This document shows, piece by piece, positions 1 to 9,767 of a DNA stretch of 64,000 nt. Numbering within the stretch: the first letter of the stretch is position 1; each line of letters opens with the position of its first letter. The notes below the pieces were generated by a model that ran no database searches, was not told the DNA's origin, and was given only the letters and a program-made list of their open reading frames with translations. Position numbers and translations under genes: made by a program. The DNA is from Fulvia fulva. Taxonomy: Eukaryota > Ascomycota > Dothideomycetes > Mycosphaerellales > Mycosphaerellaceae. Location: positions 1,054,001 through 1,118,000 of the forward strand of contig NC_063024.1 of NCBI RefSeq assembly GCF_020509005.1. Reading direction: 5' to 3'.

Positions 1-693
1 GATAAGGCGATGGAACACAATGGTATATATGACGCCTCCTAAGCTGGACCCACTGGCTGCGAGACCTATCGCGAAAGAGCGCTTAGTGCTGAAGTAGGAT
101 GGCACGATGGCAATGCTAACAATGAAAAGTCCGCCGTGACCGATGCCCATGCACAGGCCTTGTGCGAGCATTAGTTGCCAGTAAGTCGTGCAGAGAGAAG
201 TCATCATCATGCCAAAGACCACCATGAGTGTGCCGGCAATAACCAGAGTACGACCATATCCTCGATCGAAAGCTGGTCCTGCGAAGATGGTGCAGCAGCA
301 AAGCAAAAATGCCTCGATGCTGCCGATCCAGGAGAGGTTGCTTTCGGTCTCGTAGGGTATTAGCGTCGACTTGTAGTACGACTGGAAGACCCCGAAGGCG
401 TTGATAAGACCCCATGAGTTGAAGAAGAGGAAGAAACCTGATGTGACCTGGAACCATGCGGTGAAGCCGCCATCGGGGATGTAAGGCGAAGCAGGTACCG
501 AGAGATGTGAGGAAGAGATCTCGAGAGGTGATCCATCTGTGCTGTACTTTCGTAGCGTGTCGCTTTGGTCTTGCTGCTGGTGGTGTAGATGTTGTTCCTG
601 CTTCTCCGGGTCATCTACATACGAGTGTGCTCGCGATGTGTATGGCGTCTCTTCCTTCTCGAAGGATTCTCTGTGACTTTGCGGTGCAGCCAT
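1..693 (-). CDS. MFS monocarboxylate-type transporter, N-terminal part (cut by window edge)
   Basis: The reverse strand is open from an ATG at 691-693 to the window edge, giving 231 residues with no stop and no intron. The first 80 residues are hydrophilic (RESFEKEE, DDPEKQEQ). Then come PDGGFTAWFQV and FFLFFNSWGLINAFGVFQSYY, the start of the first membrane helix and loop in fungal monocarboxylate/MCH-type permeases of the major facilitator family. Further helices follow: WIGSIEAFLL, FGMMMTSLCTTYWQLMLAQG, GIGHGGLFIVSIAIV and the loop YFSTKRSFAIGLAASGSSLGG. The DGG-W motif and the KR-A-G-A-SG-S-GG loop are family signatures. The substrate cannot be told; relatives carry monocarboxylates or riboflavin. 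It is divergent from the YAE1-like gene. About half the protein lies outside the window. Confidence 0.85.
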   Translation of the reverse strand, partial: MAAPQSHRESFEKEETPYTSRAHSYVDDPEKQEQHLHHQQQDQSDTLRKYSTDGSPLEISSSHLSVPASPYIPDGGFTAWFQVTSGFFLFFNSWGLINAFGVFQSYYKSTLIPYETESNLSWIGSIEAFLLCCCTIFAGPAFDRGYGRTLVIAGTLMVVFGMMMTSLCTTYWQLMLAQGLCMGIGHGGLFIVSIAIVPSYFSTKRSFAIGLAASGSSLGGVIYTIVFHRLI

Positions 694-1292
694 GTCATCA
701 CGCTGTAATCAGTGACGGCATGAAGAGGAAAGTAATCGAAGACTATACATATCCTTGCATTCATGGTGGCCAAAGCAAGCATTTTCTGTTGCCGTCCAGG
801 TCACTTTCTGAGGTACCGAGTGCCTATACCGAAGTCGCGAAGTCGCACAAAGCATAGACCACACACACAATGGTGCGACATTATATCAGACCGCGAGACC
901 GGCAGCTGAGGAGGATCAGGTCGGTACTCGTGGTTGCAATGGCTGCAGACCCGAAAACTCGGTCCTTCTGTGGCGCATCCCGATCTTTCGGCTGACGATG
1001 TCGGCTTCGTTCTGGGTGTTCGCTTTCACGCCGTGAAAGTCGTTACCACCTACCGTTAGCATTTCTGATCACTTTTGTACATCGGGCATTGACGATGTGC
1101 TTGATAGTATGTTGATGGAGGAAGGGACGAGGAAAGAAGTCAAACAACCTTGGAAGTCAGCAGCGCGATCGGCCCGCCCGCAACCTCAGCCGACTCCCGA
1201 GAATCTGCAATCTTCAACAACCACACCACATCACCTCCTACCCAGAACAGCTCTTTCCACATCTACAGCATGTCTCTTAACACCCTGTCACC
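694..1292. promoter_or_regulatory. Divergent intergenic region between the transporter and YAE1
   Basis: The 600 bases lie between two divergent starts and so should hold both promoters. Frames here are short and lack coding character. No TATA box or operator could be picked out with confidence. Confidence 0.4.
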
Positions 1293-1925
1293 ATGCTCCG
1301 CGACCGACCACCCTTGGGTCCGCGCGACGACGAGCTCTTTATGAGCGCCCCAGGCAACGACGATGAACAACCACACAGCATTGGCTATGAGCCACAGCAC
1401 ACAGATCCCCTTGACGACGTCTTTGGATCCGCACCCTCATCGCCCAACCTAGCCGGCCGTGAGGGAACTCATGCGACCAACACAGACCACTCCGACATAC
1501 CCCGCCTCCGCAGCATTCACGTCACCAACGGCTACCGTGAAGGCATAGCCGTGAGCAAAGAACAGCACATCCAAGCGGGCTTCGATGAGGGTTTCAGCTT
1601 GGGCGGGGAGATTGGCATGAAAGTTGGGTACATACTAGGAGTTTTAGAGGGAATCGCGAAAGCTATCGCGAGGGCGGAGGATGAGAGGGTGAAAAAGTTG
1701 TGGGAGGATGCCCAAGAGGAGTTGAAGATGGAGAAGATTTTGGGAGAGGAGTACTTCGGGCGTGATGGCATTTGGAAGTATGATGTCCCGGGCCAAGATG
1801 TGGAGGGGCAGGGGAGCGTTACGTTTGGGAACGTTGCGAGGCATCATCCTGTTGTGAGGCAGTGGAGGGGTATTGTGGATGTGCTGGCGAGGGAGTGCGG
1901 GTTGGCACTCGAGGGTGACGAGTGA
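1293..1925 (+). CDS. YAE1: Yae1-family protein (Fe-S cluster recruitment adaptor)
   Basis: Single-exon gene of 210 residues. Residues 80-120 hold the deca-GX3 pattern of Yae1/Lto1 proteins: glycines at four-residue steps (GYREGIA, GFDEGFSLGGEIGMKVGYILG). In yeast, Yae1 and Lto1 form a cytosolic complex that brings the iron-sulfur targeting machinery to the ABC protein Rli1, which is needed for ribosome recycling. The N-terminal 70 residues are low-complexity and acidic. The C-terminal part (HPVVRQW and following) is less conserved in the family. The length suits filamentous-fungal Yae1. The start is the first ATG of the frame and lies well upstream of the motif. The motif is unambiguous; Yae1 rather than Lto1 is inferred from the longer size. 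Confidence 0.88.
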   Translation: MLRDRPPLGPRDDELFMSAPGNDDEQPHSIGYEPQHTDPLDDVFGSAPSSPNLAGREGTHATNTDHSDIPRLRSIHVTNGYREGIAVSKEQHIQAGFDEGFSLGGEIGMKVGYILGVLEGIAKAIARAEDERVKKLWEDAQEELKMEKILGEEYFGRDGIWKYDVPGQDVEGQGSVTFGNVARHHPVVRQWRGIVDVLARECGLALEGDE

Positions 1926-2683
1926 TGACTATATGGCCATGCCGATAATGAGTAGACGAGCCTGCCTCGATTTCCAAGAAGCATGACCTGCACGACCCGC
2001 GCGATAGCCTGGTGTCGCACAGCCTCCCATCTTGCACACCACACGGCAGATCCCCGGCAGCTCACATGAAACGCATACATACCACCAGACTCACCTACCC
2101 CTCATCAACTCAGTACGAGATTCAAGTCCCCCATGGCTCAGGTCGCAAGAGGTCTTGAATTTCCGAACAGTTCGATCCACCGACACAGCTCGTCCACGAA
2201 ACGCCCCATCATAGGCTTAGTAGCAGCACCATGGGAGTCATGGGTTCGAGTTGTCGATCATGTTGATACCACACATCAGATCGTAGGTGCACCAAAATAC
2301 AAGGTAAAACCACCCCATCTAAGGGTTGTTTTCCTTATCCTGTCAGATGAGGTACGCATAGAATAAGTCGTGCTCAGAGGAGTTTCTTTTTGCAGTTTTG
2401 ATGTCATGTTTGAAGGCTGATGGCAGAGTGACCATGCATGCACTGTGGTAGCAGTGATTTTTGTCTTTTTGCTTCGAGACACGAGATGCACCGGCAAATC
2501 TTGCAGGTGAACAACGCTGCTCGGTTGCACACCGAGGGGCTGAAATGTGAGTAAATGGGAGGCGCACAGTTTGGAGTTTTGCGGGCTGCCGCTTGACATG
2601 TCCGCAGTCCTCTTGCCAGACGTGTCCTTTCTTCCCACCTCAGAACATCACGCCCAAGCAACACCAAACGTCGCGCTCACACC
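1926..2683. other. Intergenic, no gene seen
   Basis: Open frames on both strands here overlap one another, lack family signatures and have no coding look. The last part presumably holds the promoter of the F-box gene. Confidence 0.4.
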
Positions 2684-3838
2684 ATGGCGAAGGCCTACCT
2701 CGCTACGCTCCCTCCGGAGATCTTCGAGGCCGTTGCCGAGCGACTGACAGGACGAGACCTCAAGGCACTCCGGCTCGCGTGTCGCGAAGCATGCTCCAAA
2801 GTCCTTCGAGTCTACACACGCACGCTCTTCACACATCATGCATTCTTTCTCAACTCTCAAGAAAGCGTCGAGCTGGCGGTGCAGATCTCGCGACACCATG
2901 TCTTCGGGCCTGCCATGAAGACGATCACGTTCCTCATAGAGGGCGCATACGCACGCCCAGACCTCCGAGAGGCCATGGAAGTCGCGCAGAGATCCCGTGA
3001 GGCGGCGTTCAGAAGAATCAAAGGCGCCTCTTCTTCACTCAGCGAGGACTACGCTAAGTACGTAGAACTCTACGAGTGTTTCCATGGACAGCTAGCCGCG
3101 CAGGACAAACAGAACACATTTCAAGCGAGCGGCTCGCAGATCACGCTGTTGCAACAGGTCTTCGCCGCGATAGTCAGAACCGGCACACTCCAGGGAGTTC
3201 ACCTAGCCAATAGGGATACTGCAAAAACCTTCCCAATCATTCGCGCTGGCATGGGAGGCTTCTCCCGTAGTGGCAAGATGCACATGCCTTCGTGCCGCGA
3301 TCACAGCCCCTTCGTCTTGATTTCGAACGCACTTCAGATGGCCTGTACCGAGGCTTCGACGCAGTTTGTCCTGCCAACATTCACATCGCACTGTGGCAAT
3401 TGGGGCCTTCCTGCCCGACGTCTCGACCAACTCAATCAGTTCAGGAACATCCAGCACCTTGATCTCGAAGTCTGCGCTAAAGGCCGCACTGTGGAACACT
3501 GTATTCCCTTCGGCAATTCGCTTCTGGTAGCGGCAATCGATAGCCTGAAGTCGTTGAAGCTACAGGTGTCACGCTGTAAAATCGGTGGTACGGTGCATTT
3601 CACGGCGTGCCTTCTGTCCCATGAATACTCCACGCTCGAAAGTTTGCAACTGCGTGGCGGGATATTCCACGGGTCGCAGCTGGTCGAGTTCGCAAAGAGG
3701 CAACCAAAGCTGCGAAGATTGGACCTACAAGATGTCGATGTTACGATTGACCGAGATGACATCCGAGCAATGGCTGTAGGTGGGATAGACTCATTCTTGG
3801 CGGTGGAAGGAACACGCAAGGGCATCACATACCTCTAG
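2684..3838 (+). CDS. F-box protein of unknown target
   Basis: Uninterrupted frame of 384 residues from a clear ATG. The N-terminus matches an F-box: LATLPPEIFEAVAERLTGRDLKALRLACREA, residues about 6-36 (LPPEI start, L--LRL-CR core). F-box proteins join Skp1-Cullin1 ubiquitin ligases and choose the substrate by the C-terminal part. Here that part shows irregular leucine-rich stretches (IQHLDLEVC, LESLQLRGG, KLRRLDLQDVDVT) spaced like degenerate leucine-rich repeats, common in fungal F-box proteins. The substrate cannot be predicted. Members of this class are numerous and fast evolving in filamentous fungi. Confidence 0.75.
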   Translation: MAKAYLATLPPEIFEAVAERLTGRDLKALRLACREACSKVLRVYTRTLFTHHAFFLNSQESVELAVQISRHHVFGPAMKTITFLIEGAYARPDLREAMEVAQRSREAAFRRIKGASSSLSEDYAKYVELYECFHGQLAAQDKQNTFQASGSQITLLQQVFAAIVRTGTLQGVHLANRDTAKTFPIIRAGMGGFSRSGKMHMPSCRDHSPFVLISNALQMACTEASTQFVLPTFTSHCGNWGLPARRLDQLNQFRNIQHLDLEVCAKGRTVEHCIPFGNSLLVAAIDSLKSLKLQVSRCKIGGTVHFTACLLSHEYSTLESLQLRGGIFHGSQLVEFAKRQPKLRRLDLQDVDVTIDRDDIRAMAVGGIDSFLAVEGTRKGITYL

Positions 3839-4214
3839 CATTGGCCAGAGTGCCACGAAAGAGACGCGGAAGCTCCGCAACACAGCGCACCAGACTTACG
3901 CACGAGCCAGCACTTACCGGAGCGCAACATACAAAGGAAGTCTGGTATATCTGATCAGTTGTCTAAAACCCCCGAGCATCAGGCACAGCACAAACACACG
4001 CTCACTTCTTCCATAGCGCTTGATTGCGATCTCACAGACATGGCCGTTAGGCCAGCCTTTGTATACTTGTTGTCCACCACGTTCTAGTCGGAGCATTAAA
4101 AAGCCCAGCTGGAGCACCAGGCAAACACGTCAAACCGCCTCAGAAGCTCCAACAAAACCCAAGCACACCCTGCTATCAGAAACAACAACAGATTCCGTAC
4201 AACACTGTCCCATT
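3839..4214. other. Intergenic, no gene seen
   Basis: The 376 bases between two genes in the same orientation show nothing coding. The frame of the next gene is open back to 4020 but gains no credible start there. Confidence 0.4.
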
Positions 4215-4688
4215 ATGTCCACCCAACCAGACGATGCAGCTCTCAGCCACTTCCAAGCCATGACCGCCAAGCCACGCCACGCCTTCACCCCAGGAGTCCT
4301 ACTTCATAACCAAGTCCGCGAGTCTAAGCTCACAGACTCAGAGCTCCGCATCGCCGCCACCACCTGCGTCAATTTACTCGGCCACAAGATCTACCAGTAT
4401 GCGGAGGCTGCAACTGCAGAGATTGACGAGCTCAAAGAGCTGGCGCGGCGGGATCAACTCGACCTTTCAGCACTCGACAATATGAGCAGCGATGAGCTGA
4501 GACAAGCAATAAGCGTCATGGTTGAGCGTCGTTGGGCCTTTGAAGAGAGAAAACTTGCTGTAAAGGGGCTGCCGCCGGTTCCCGAGAACTTGTGGAAGGA
4601 AGATGAGATTCCAGCAAAGATACATGAGCTGATTGAAGCGGGCTATCGCGCGTACGCGAGCCGTCGTCTGGTAATCCAGGGTCCGTAG
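4215..4688 (+). CDS. Hypothetical 157-residue protein
   Basis: I do not recognise this protein. I chose the ATG at 4215 because upstream residues of the frame look like untranslated sequence and the reading becomes regular from MSTQPDDAALSHF. The product has no signal peptide or membrane segment. It is mainly helical and charged (ATAEIDELKELARRDQLD; SDELRQAISVMVERR), with a C-terminal basic patch. Its 3' end faces the decayed amidase. It could be a lineage-specific gene. Confidence 0.5.
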   Translation: MSTQPDDAALSHFQAMTAKPRHAFTPGVLLHNQVRESKLTDSELRIAATTCVNLLGHKIYQYAEAATAEIDELKELARRDQLDLSALDNMSSDELRQAISVMVERRWAFEERKLAVKGLPPVPENLWKEDEIPAKIHELIEAGYRAYASRRLVIQGP

Positions 4689-4756
4689 CAGAACCATGAT
4701 AGCAAGCATTACAAGGATCTGAGAGCGGTGCAGCTCTGCTTTCTAACACAAGAACT

Positions 4757-5440
4757 CTATCCACTCTTGCAATCCACCCTAAACTCACAAACCCTCTGCA
4801 TCTCCCCCAACACTCCAAACAACTCATTATCGTGAGACCTCCTCCCAACAACCTGCACATTTATCGGCGCACCCTCAAACCCACCCTCCTCCCACATCTC
4901 CTTAACATGCCTACACTTCTCACTTAGCGGCTCATAGTCCTTCGCATAAACCTGCTCCCGACTCGCCTTGACTTTCATAGGCGTCGGCAACACAACGGCC
5001 GGGTAATCCACCCAGTTCCAGAGCGCAGGATAATTCCAATAATACGCTGTGTCATGCTTGCTCGCCGGACCGACGAAGCATGGTGCAAGCACCACGTCGA
5101 TGTCTTGACGGTTCCAGTCCTCGACAAAGGCACAGCGGAACGCATCACGGGCTACGCGAGCGGCGGAAAAAAATCTCGCTGGCGGTCTTCTCGCGCTCTG
5201 GGCCGGTAATGTCGTCGAAGGAGGATGTCACAGGGGAGAGGACTGTTCTGGTCAAGGGGTGCATTGGTTCGCCCGTTACCGCGAGGGCGGCTTTTGTGCC
5301 TAGACCTGAGTCTGGCCAGTAGGCTTCTCCGATCATCTTCATGGCTTCGGCGGTGTTGTAGGGTGTGTAGGGTTTTAGGATGAAGTTAGCCTCGGACGAG
5401 CCCGGGCAGCTCAAAGTTGGTGAAGGTAGTCACAGCTATG
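4757..5440 (-). pseudogene. Amidase remnant, C-terminal third only, frameshifted
   Basis: Two overlapping reverse-strand frames together read as the C-terminal part of a fungal acetamidase-type amidase (amidase-signature family, hydrolysing carboxamides). The upstream frame (5145-5414) holds AALAVTGEPMHPLT. The downstream frame (4757-about 5165) holds DVVLAPCF, YPALWNWVDYPAVVLPTP and the typical GAPINVQVVGRR. The reading passes between frames at a run of seven A (5168-5174); one base too many there is the simplest lesion. The N-terminal two thirds, with the Lys-Ser-Ser catalytic triad, is absent, so it cannot be active. It lies just downstream of, and parallel to, a P450 pseudogene; the two may be relics of one lost pathway. 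Confidence 0.75.
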
Positions 5441-5723
5441 GGACAACCTTGCACACGAGGCATGAGTAAAGATGATGATCAGGATAAGATAAGGGACAGG
5501 TGAAGTCGAACTTTCTTGGCAGGTCTCCGCTTCTTGTATCAATGAGCCGTGCCGCAGACCAGGTTTTGTGTGACAGGCAAGTACGAAGCAAATCGAGCTC
5601 ACTCATGCTCCCGTCCGAACCCGGTAGAGCAATCTAGGGGCGGGCTCGGCCGCCACACGAACGATAGTATCGCGGTCACTGCCCGAGCAGTTGAGTGTAA
5701 TGTCGCGACTCGTGTTATAAAGT

Positions 5724-6780
5724 TCACCAGCCTTCCCTCTTCCACATTCGCACCCGAACATCTTTCTTCGGTACAACAGTTCCTGCCGTAGGGATACGTC
5801 CTGGATGTTCCCACTTGCCATCGACAGGCTCGATCTCCCAAGCACTGATGATAGCAGCGGCAAAAAGTACGACCTCACGCTCTGCGAACGGCTTGCCTTT
5901 GCACATCTGCTTTCCTCCACCCCAGACCTTCATCGTCTTGTATTCGACGCTGATGTCTCTGTGCTTCTCACCACTCGCAACATCGGTCGAGTCGTGCACC
6001 CAGAACCTGCGTGGATCGAAGCGATCTGGGTCTCGGAAGTATCGACCATCGCTTTGGTGCACGACATGTGGAATGCAGATATACTCTCCCTTCTTCAGCT
6101 CGAAGCTTTCAGGTTCAGACTTGCCTAGCAGCTTGGCATCGTCCGTGCTCTCTCGAACGACAAAGTCTTGCTCAGCAACCTTGTAGCTCATGCTAGCAGC
6201 TTCAATCCGCAAAGTCTCTCGAAGAAGGCGCCCTTCAGAAGAGGACAATGCCTCCACAGGGAATCCAGGTCGATCTGTACCTCATCTGACAATGGAGCTC
6301 GCTTAACATAAGGTGCGATCTCGTCTCTGAGTTCCTGGAGAAGACCTGGCTGCGAGTATGCGTACCAAACAAGCCAGAAGATGACCTGATTAGCATTAAT
6401 GTTCATGGCCCAGAAGACGGCGCCATCGCCTCCCCCATACGCCCGCGGAGATGACTTAGCTGCGAACCAAGCCTTTGTGCGGTCGACCATGACAGTGCTA
6501 CAGTCACTCATATCGCCCCATCGACTTTCGGGATTGTGACCTTCCAGTAGGCGGTTCAGTGCATAGAGACGTGTGTTTTAGCAGACTACGCAAAGAAGGC
6601 CTTCCCAATGAAAGTCAATACAGCTGCCTCGAGCTGGACGCAAGATGTGCAAGATGAAAGTAGTAAGCGACGACTTTGATGAAGAGCATACCGCCCTACA
6701 TGATGCTTGGTGTGCGGAATCCAGCATCCGTGCTCCTTGATGGCAATGTCCAATCATGTTACACAACACATCCTGGCCGC
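5724..6780 (-). pseudogene. Cytochrome P450 pseudogene
   Basis: The C-terminal frame (5724-6257) carries the P450 haem-binding region at 5886-5930 (WGGGKQMCKGKPFA, cysteine ligand present), the DPDRFDPRRF segment and the ETLRIEAAS end of the K-helix (ExxR). The upstream frame (6188-6511) carries the helix preceding it (NQVIFWLVWYAYSQPGLLQEL). The frames meet near 6220, where one base is missing. Further upstream, P450-like reading (AIKEHGCWIPHTKHH; FIGKAFF) is scattered over frames with stops, and a possible intron lies near 6620-6680. The architecture resembles fungal CYP7/CYP8-like enzymes, but the subfamily is not certain. The left limit is the stop codon; the right limit is uncertain and could reach about 6880. 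Confidence 0.75.
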
Positions 6781-6960
6781 ATGCAGATCCGGGTGGGTGG
6801 TGCTGGGCAAGGACAGAATCGCTCCGATTGAGTCAAACATAGTCCGTTGCGAGATGACAATAGTCCATAAGCCTGACGGCGAATAGGGAGTGGTCGATGG
6901 TATCGAGAGAACCCAACGCGAGATCAACGCGAAAAGGAAGGAGGTCTGCCGAGCTCGACG

Positions 6961-7680
6961 TCATCCCACTCCAAGGACATCTTTCTCTGTCGACATCTTA
7001 CCAAACGCGTTGCGTGACGCCCGCGTTTCGTCAAACGCCTGCGCTTGGGACTCACGCTGGCCGCATATGCCATCGATGACCACAGCACGTCTGCTCAGCA
7101 GCATGCGTGCGAGCTGCCCTCGGGGCCAGCTGTCGGAGCGAAGATTGTTATTGAATGCGACGGACGGGCAGTCTGGGAGTGGAATTTGCTTCGCATGCTG
7201 TCGATCCTCCTTATCAATGCTTGCCACCTTGTTCTTAGAACCCTCGGTTATGGCGGTCGCTTGATCGGTATGCTGAGCGAGACCAAGAGGCATAGCCGTT
7301 ATGAGCGGACCAAGGGCGGAGATTGAAGACTTCTTCGAGACACGGGCGCGGTGGTTCGCTGCATGGTCCACGGAGATGTTCACTGAAGTCTCTGTGCCGC
7401 TGGTTGAGCCAATAGTCCTGTACCACTGGTCTATGGCCGTAACGCTGAGTGAGAGTCGTGCATCTTCATCGAGCTGTGGCAAATCGACGTTGCTAGAAAG
7501 GTGAGTCATTGTCTGATCTAGGATGCTGACGGTAACAGAGTCGCTTGCGGTAGCTGGAGCAGATGTGGCTGGCTCAATGTTGGACATGCAAGGCGGCACG
7601 GCTGCGTCGGAGACGTTTGCGGCAGTAGCATGACTGATGATCGCGGCCAAGAGCAGCATGACCATGATAGAGAGTTTCAT
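6961..7680 (-). CDS. Secreted protein of unknown function
   Basis: Frame of 239 residues from a clear ATG. The first 20 residues are a good signal peptide (MKLSIMVMLLLAAIISHATA, with A-x-A before the cut). The mature part is rich in Ser, Thr and Ala, is hydrophilic, holds only three cysteines and has no second membrane segment or GPI-type tail. No known domain was recognised. Being secreted, small and flanked by decayed accessory genes, it could be a candidate effector or wall protein, but that is inference. Expression evidence would be needed to be sure it is a gene. Confidence 0.55.
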   Translation of the reverse strand: MKLSIMVMLLLAAIISHATAANVSDAAVPPCMSNIEPATSAPATASDSVTVSILDQTMTHLSSNVDLPQLDEDARLSLSVTAIDQWYRTIGSTSGTETSVNISVDHAANHRARVSKKSSISALGPLITAMPLGLAQHTDQATAITEGSKNKVASIDKEDRQHAKQIPLPDCPSVAFNNNLRSDSWPRGQLARMLLSRRAVVIDGICGQRESQAQAFDETRASRNAFGKMSTEKDVLGVG

Positions 7681-8027
7681 GATGCTGTGGGTGCTATTTT
7701 GCGAGATGAACCGTGAGCGTACCGTTGTGCCAGATCGTATCGCGTAGGCTCGTCGTGGTACTGTAGGGTTGGAGGGTGTGAGAAAGAGAATGTCGAACGA
7801 TCGTTCGAAATAGCACTGGATCTATATGCCATCGAAAGTGAAGCGCCTTCCATTCTGAAACACAAACGCATCCACTCTCACTTGCCACAGCCATCACGCC
7901 ATCGAAGTGAAAGATCTGTAGGCAGTCATCGCGCCTCGCGCCACTTATATTCCATCCTCACTTCGGCTCAACTTCGCCAATCCAATAATTTCAAGCCAAG
8001 CTCTCACTCCATACCTGCTGCTCTCAT
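7681..8027. other. Intergenic, no gene seen
   Basis: Holds the promoter side of the secreted-protein gene and the 3' flank of the next gene on the same strand. No supported feature. Confidence 0.4.
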
Positions 8028-8766
8028 TCACTCCTCGTCCCCATCATCATCATCCCCAGCCCGTGCCTTCCTCAGCCTCCCACCCGCAGCACCTCTGACC
8101 TTATTAATCACATTCGGCGCCATCTTATGCGCCCTCTCCAGCATGGCATTCAGCTTCTTCGCGAACTGCTTAATGTGTTGTGCGTGTCGTTGCTGGCCGT
8201 GGTAGAACTTCTCGTGCTGTGAGAGGGTTAGTGAGATATGCAAATGCTGCAGGAAAGAACGCCGTTCGTTCTTACCTTGATAGTCTGCCACGTGGCCAAG
8301 AAGTTGATGACGAAGGTACGAAGTGCGTCAGCGGCGGTGAAGGGGTTGACTGTAGTTTGAGTCAGCCATTTTGTACGACAACTTCAAAATCGAGGAAGCC
8401 AAGCATACGCCAAATCTCCTTCGGGAACGATTTCTTCGTAACCATCACGCCCTTAGCAACATCATCCCAAGCCTCCAGCAAATCCAAGCCGTGGCCGACT
8501 GCATCGAGCTGTCTGAGTTGGTAGTCATCGTCGTCGTCATCGTTCACGATCAGATCTTCTCCATCTTCTCCCTGCACTACCAAGCCTCCCTGTGGCTTGG
8601 GCTCACGAGCGTCCTCTAGCTCGCGGTCCATAAGGACGAAGCGTGTCAGCCATTCCAAAGCGAACTCGTCTTTGTCGACGCGCTTCTTCTTAATCTTGGT
8701 AGATCTGGCTCTCTTCGGTGTTGGTAGTTGTTGTGAGTTTTGGGAGATGAGGGATGGACCACCCAT
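8028..8766 (-). CDS. Hypothetical protein, three exons
   Basis: I reconstruct three exons: 8409-8766, 8276-8349 and 8028-8216, with two 59-base introns. Both have GT and CAG ends; the first has a GCTGAC and the second a CACTAAC branch site. Phases agree and give 206 residues. The N-terminal part is basic (TPKRARSTKIKKKR, a plausible nuclear signal), followed by a helical segment (DEFALEWLTRFVLMDREL), an aspartate run encoded by a GAT/GAC repeat near 8530, and a C-terminal basic helical region ending in an acidic tail. I do not recognise the family. It is head-to-head with the next unknown gene, with only about 150 bases between the likely starts. Confidence 0.6.
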
Positions 8767-8919
8767 GGTGGCGTTGGTGAGGTTGATGTGGTCGATGTGG
8801 TGGTAATGAAGGTGGTGTCGGTGTTGTCGTTGATGTTGAATCGAAGATCTGTCGCTATTTGTACTACCAATGCTGTCCGAGCTATCATTGTTGTGGTCAA
8901 TAGGTGGGCTGTTGCCTGG

Positions 8920-9767
8920 ATGGGGTCTTCGAGTGAAGCTGAGCCATCACTTCAGACTCAGTGACTGCGAACACTGGCACAAGCCAACAATCGCCAGACT
9001 TCAATGAGCACAGCTTCGCGCGTGCAATCTGGCATCATCGAAACTTCCTCGCCTTCTGTGGTCAACAAAAGAACGATGACCAAGAAGCAATCCGAAGGCA
9101 CAATGCCACCTTGTTCGACCGTCAATACCCAGCAAGCGCCGCGGTACCAGGTTCCATGAAGCTCCACCACCACTCGCAGCCCCCTGCGCAGCTCATCTCC
9201 ACCACGCCAATGTCAGCGACCCCAAAGACCACCGCCTTCGCCAAAAGGTGGCTACCTCGACTCGCCCATCCTCTCGCCAACTGGCCGGGCCATTGGTTTG
9301 AAGAAGCCGATAAACCCCTCGCACTCTCTACCCTTAGCACCGACCACGTCTACATCAAGCAACTCCTCGATGTGCTCCACCTCTTCGACGACGATGTCAA
9401 GCGCCATAGTATCTCATCCACCGACTTCGCGAATCGAGAACACGTCCGCCTCGATCCTGGTTTCGAGAAGCCATGGCTGAGTGACTACACCAATCCGTTC
9501 GCTGCCGCGGCGCCTTTGAGAGAGTTGGTGACCACGAGTGTCTGGTGGTTCCATATGTGGCGGGTCATGGAGGTGACGCACACAAAGCGTGGTAAGAAAT
9601 GGGATGAGGATGCTTGGGAAAAGATCTATACGCAATATGTCGTGGCGAAGGAGAAGGGCGGGTGGCAGAGCAGGCTGGAAAGAGGGCTGTACAGGAAGAC
9701 GAGACAGGCGTTGCTGGACGACATGCCGCTGTACGTCGATGCCTTTGTGGAGGTAGTGGATGACTAG
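8920..9767 (+). CDS. Hypothetical protein with a problematic 5' end
   Basis: A frame with strong coding look runs from just after a stop at 8940-8942 to 9767, but its first ATG is only at 9156, deep inside conserved-looking sequence. The ATG at 8920 begins MGSSSEAEPSLQTQ in another frame, and this would run on naturally if one base were present near 8960. So either one base has been lost there (mutation or sequence error), or the start is at 9156 (203 residues). The product has no signal peptide. It is rich in Trp and His (HPLANWPGHWFEEADK; TTSVWWFHMWRVME) and ends in an acidic tail. Family not recognised. Confidence 0.5.

Noticed and set aside
2241..2275. Sequence resembling a tRNA box B (GGGTTCGAG)
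   Set aside because: No matching box A at the right distance and no cloverleaf could be drawn.
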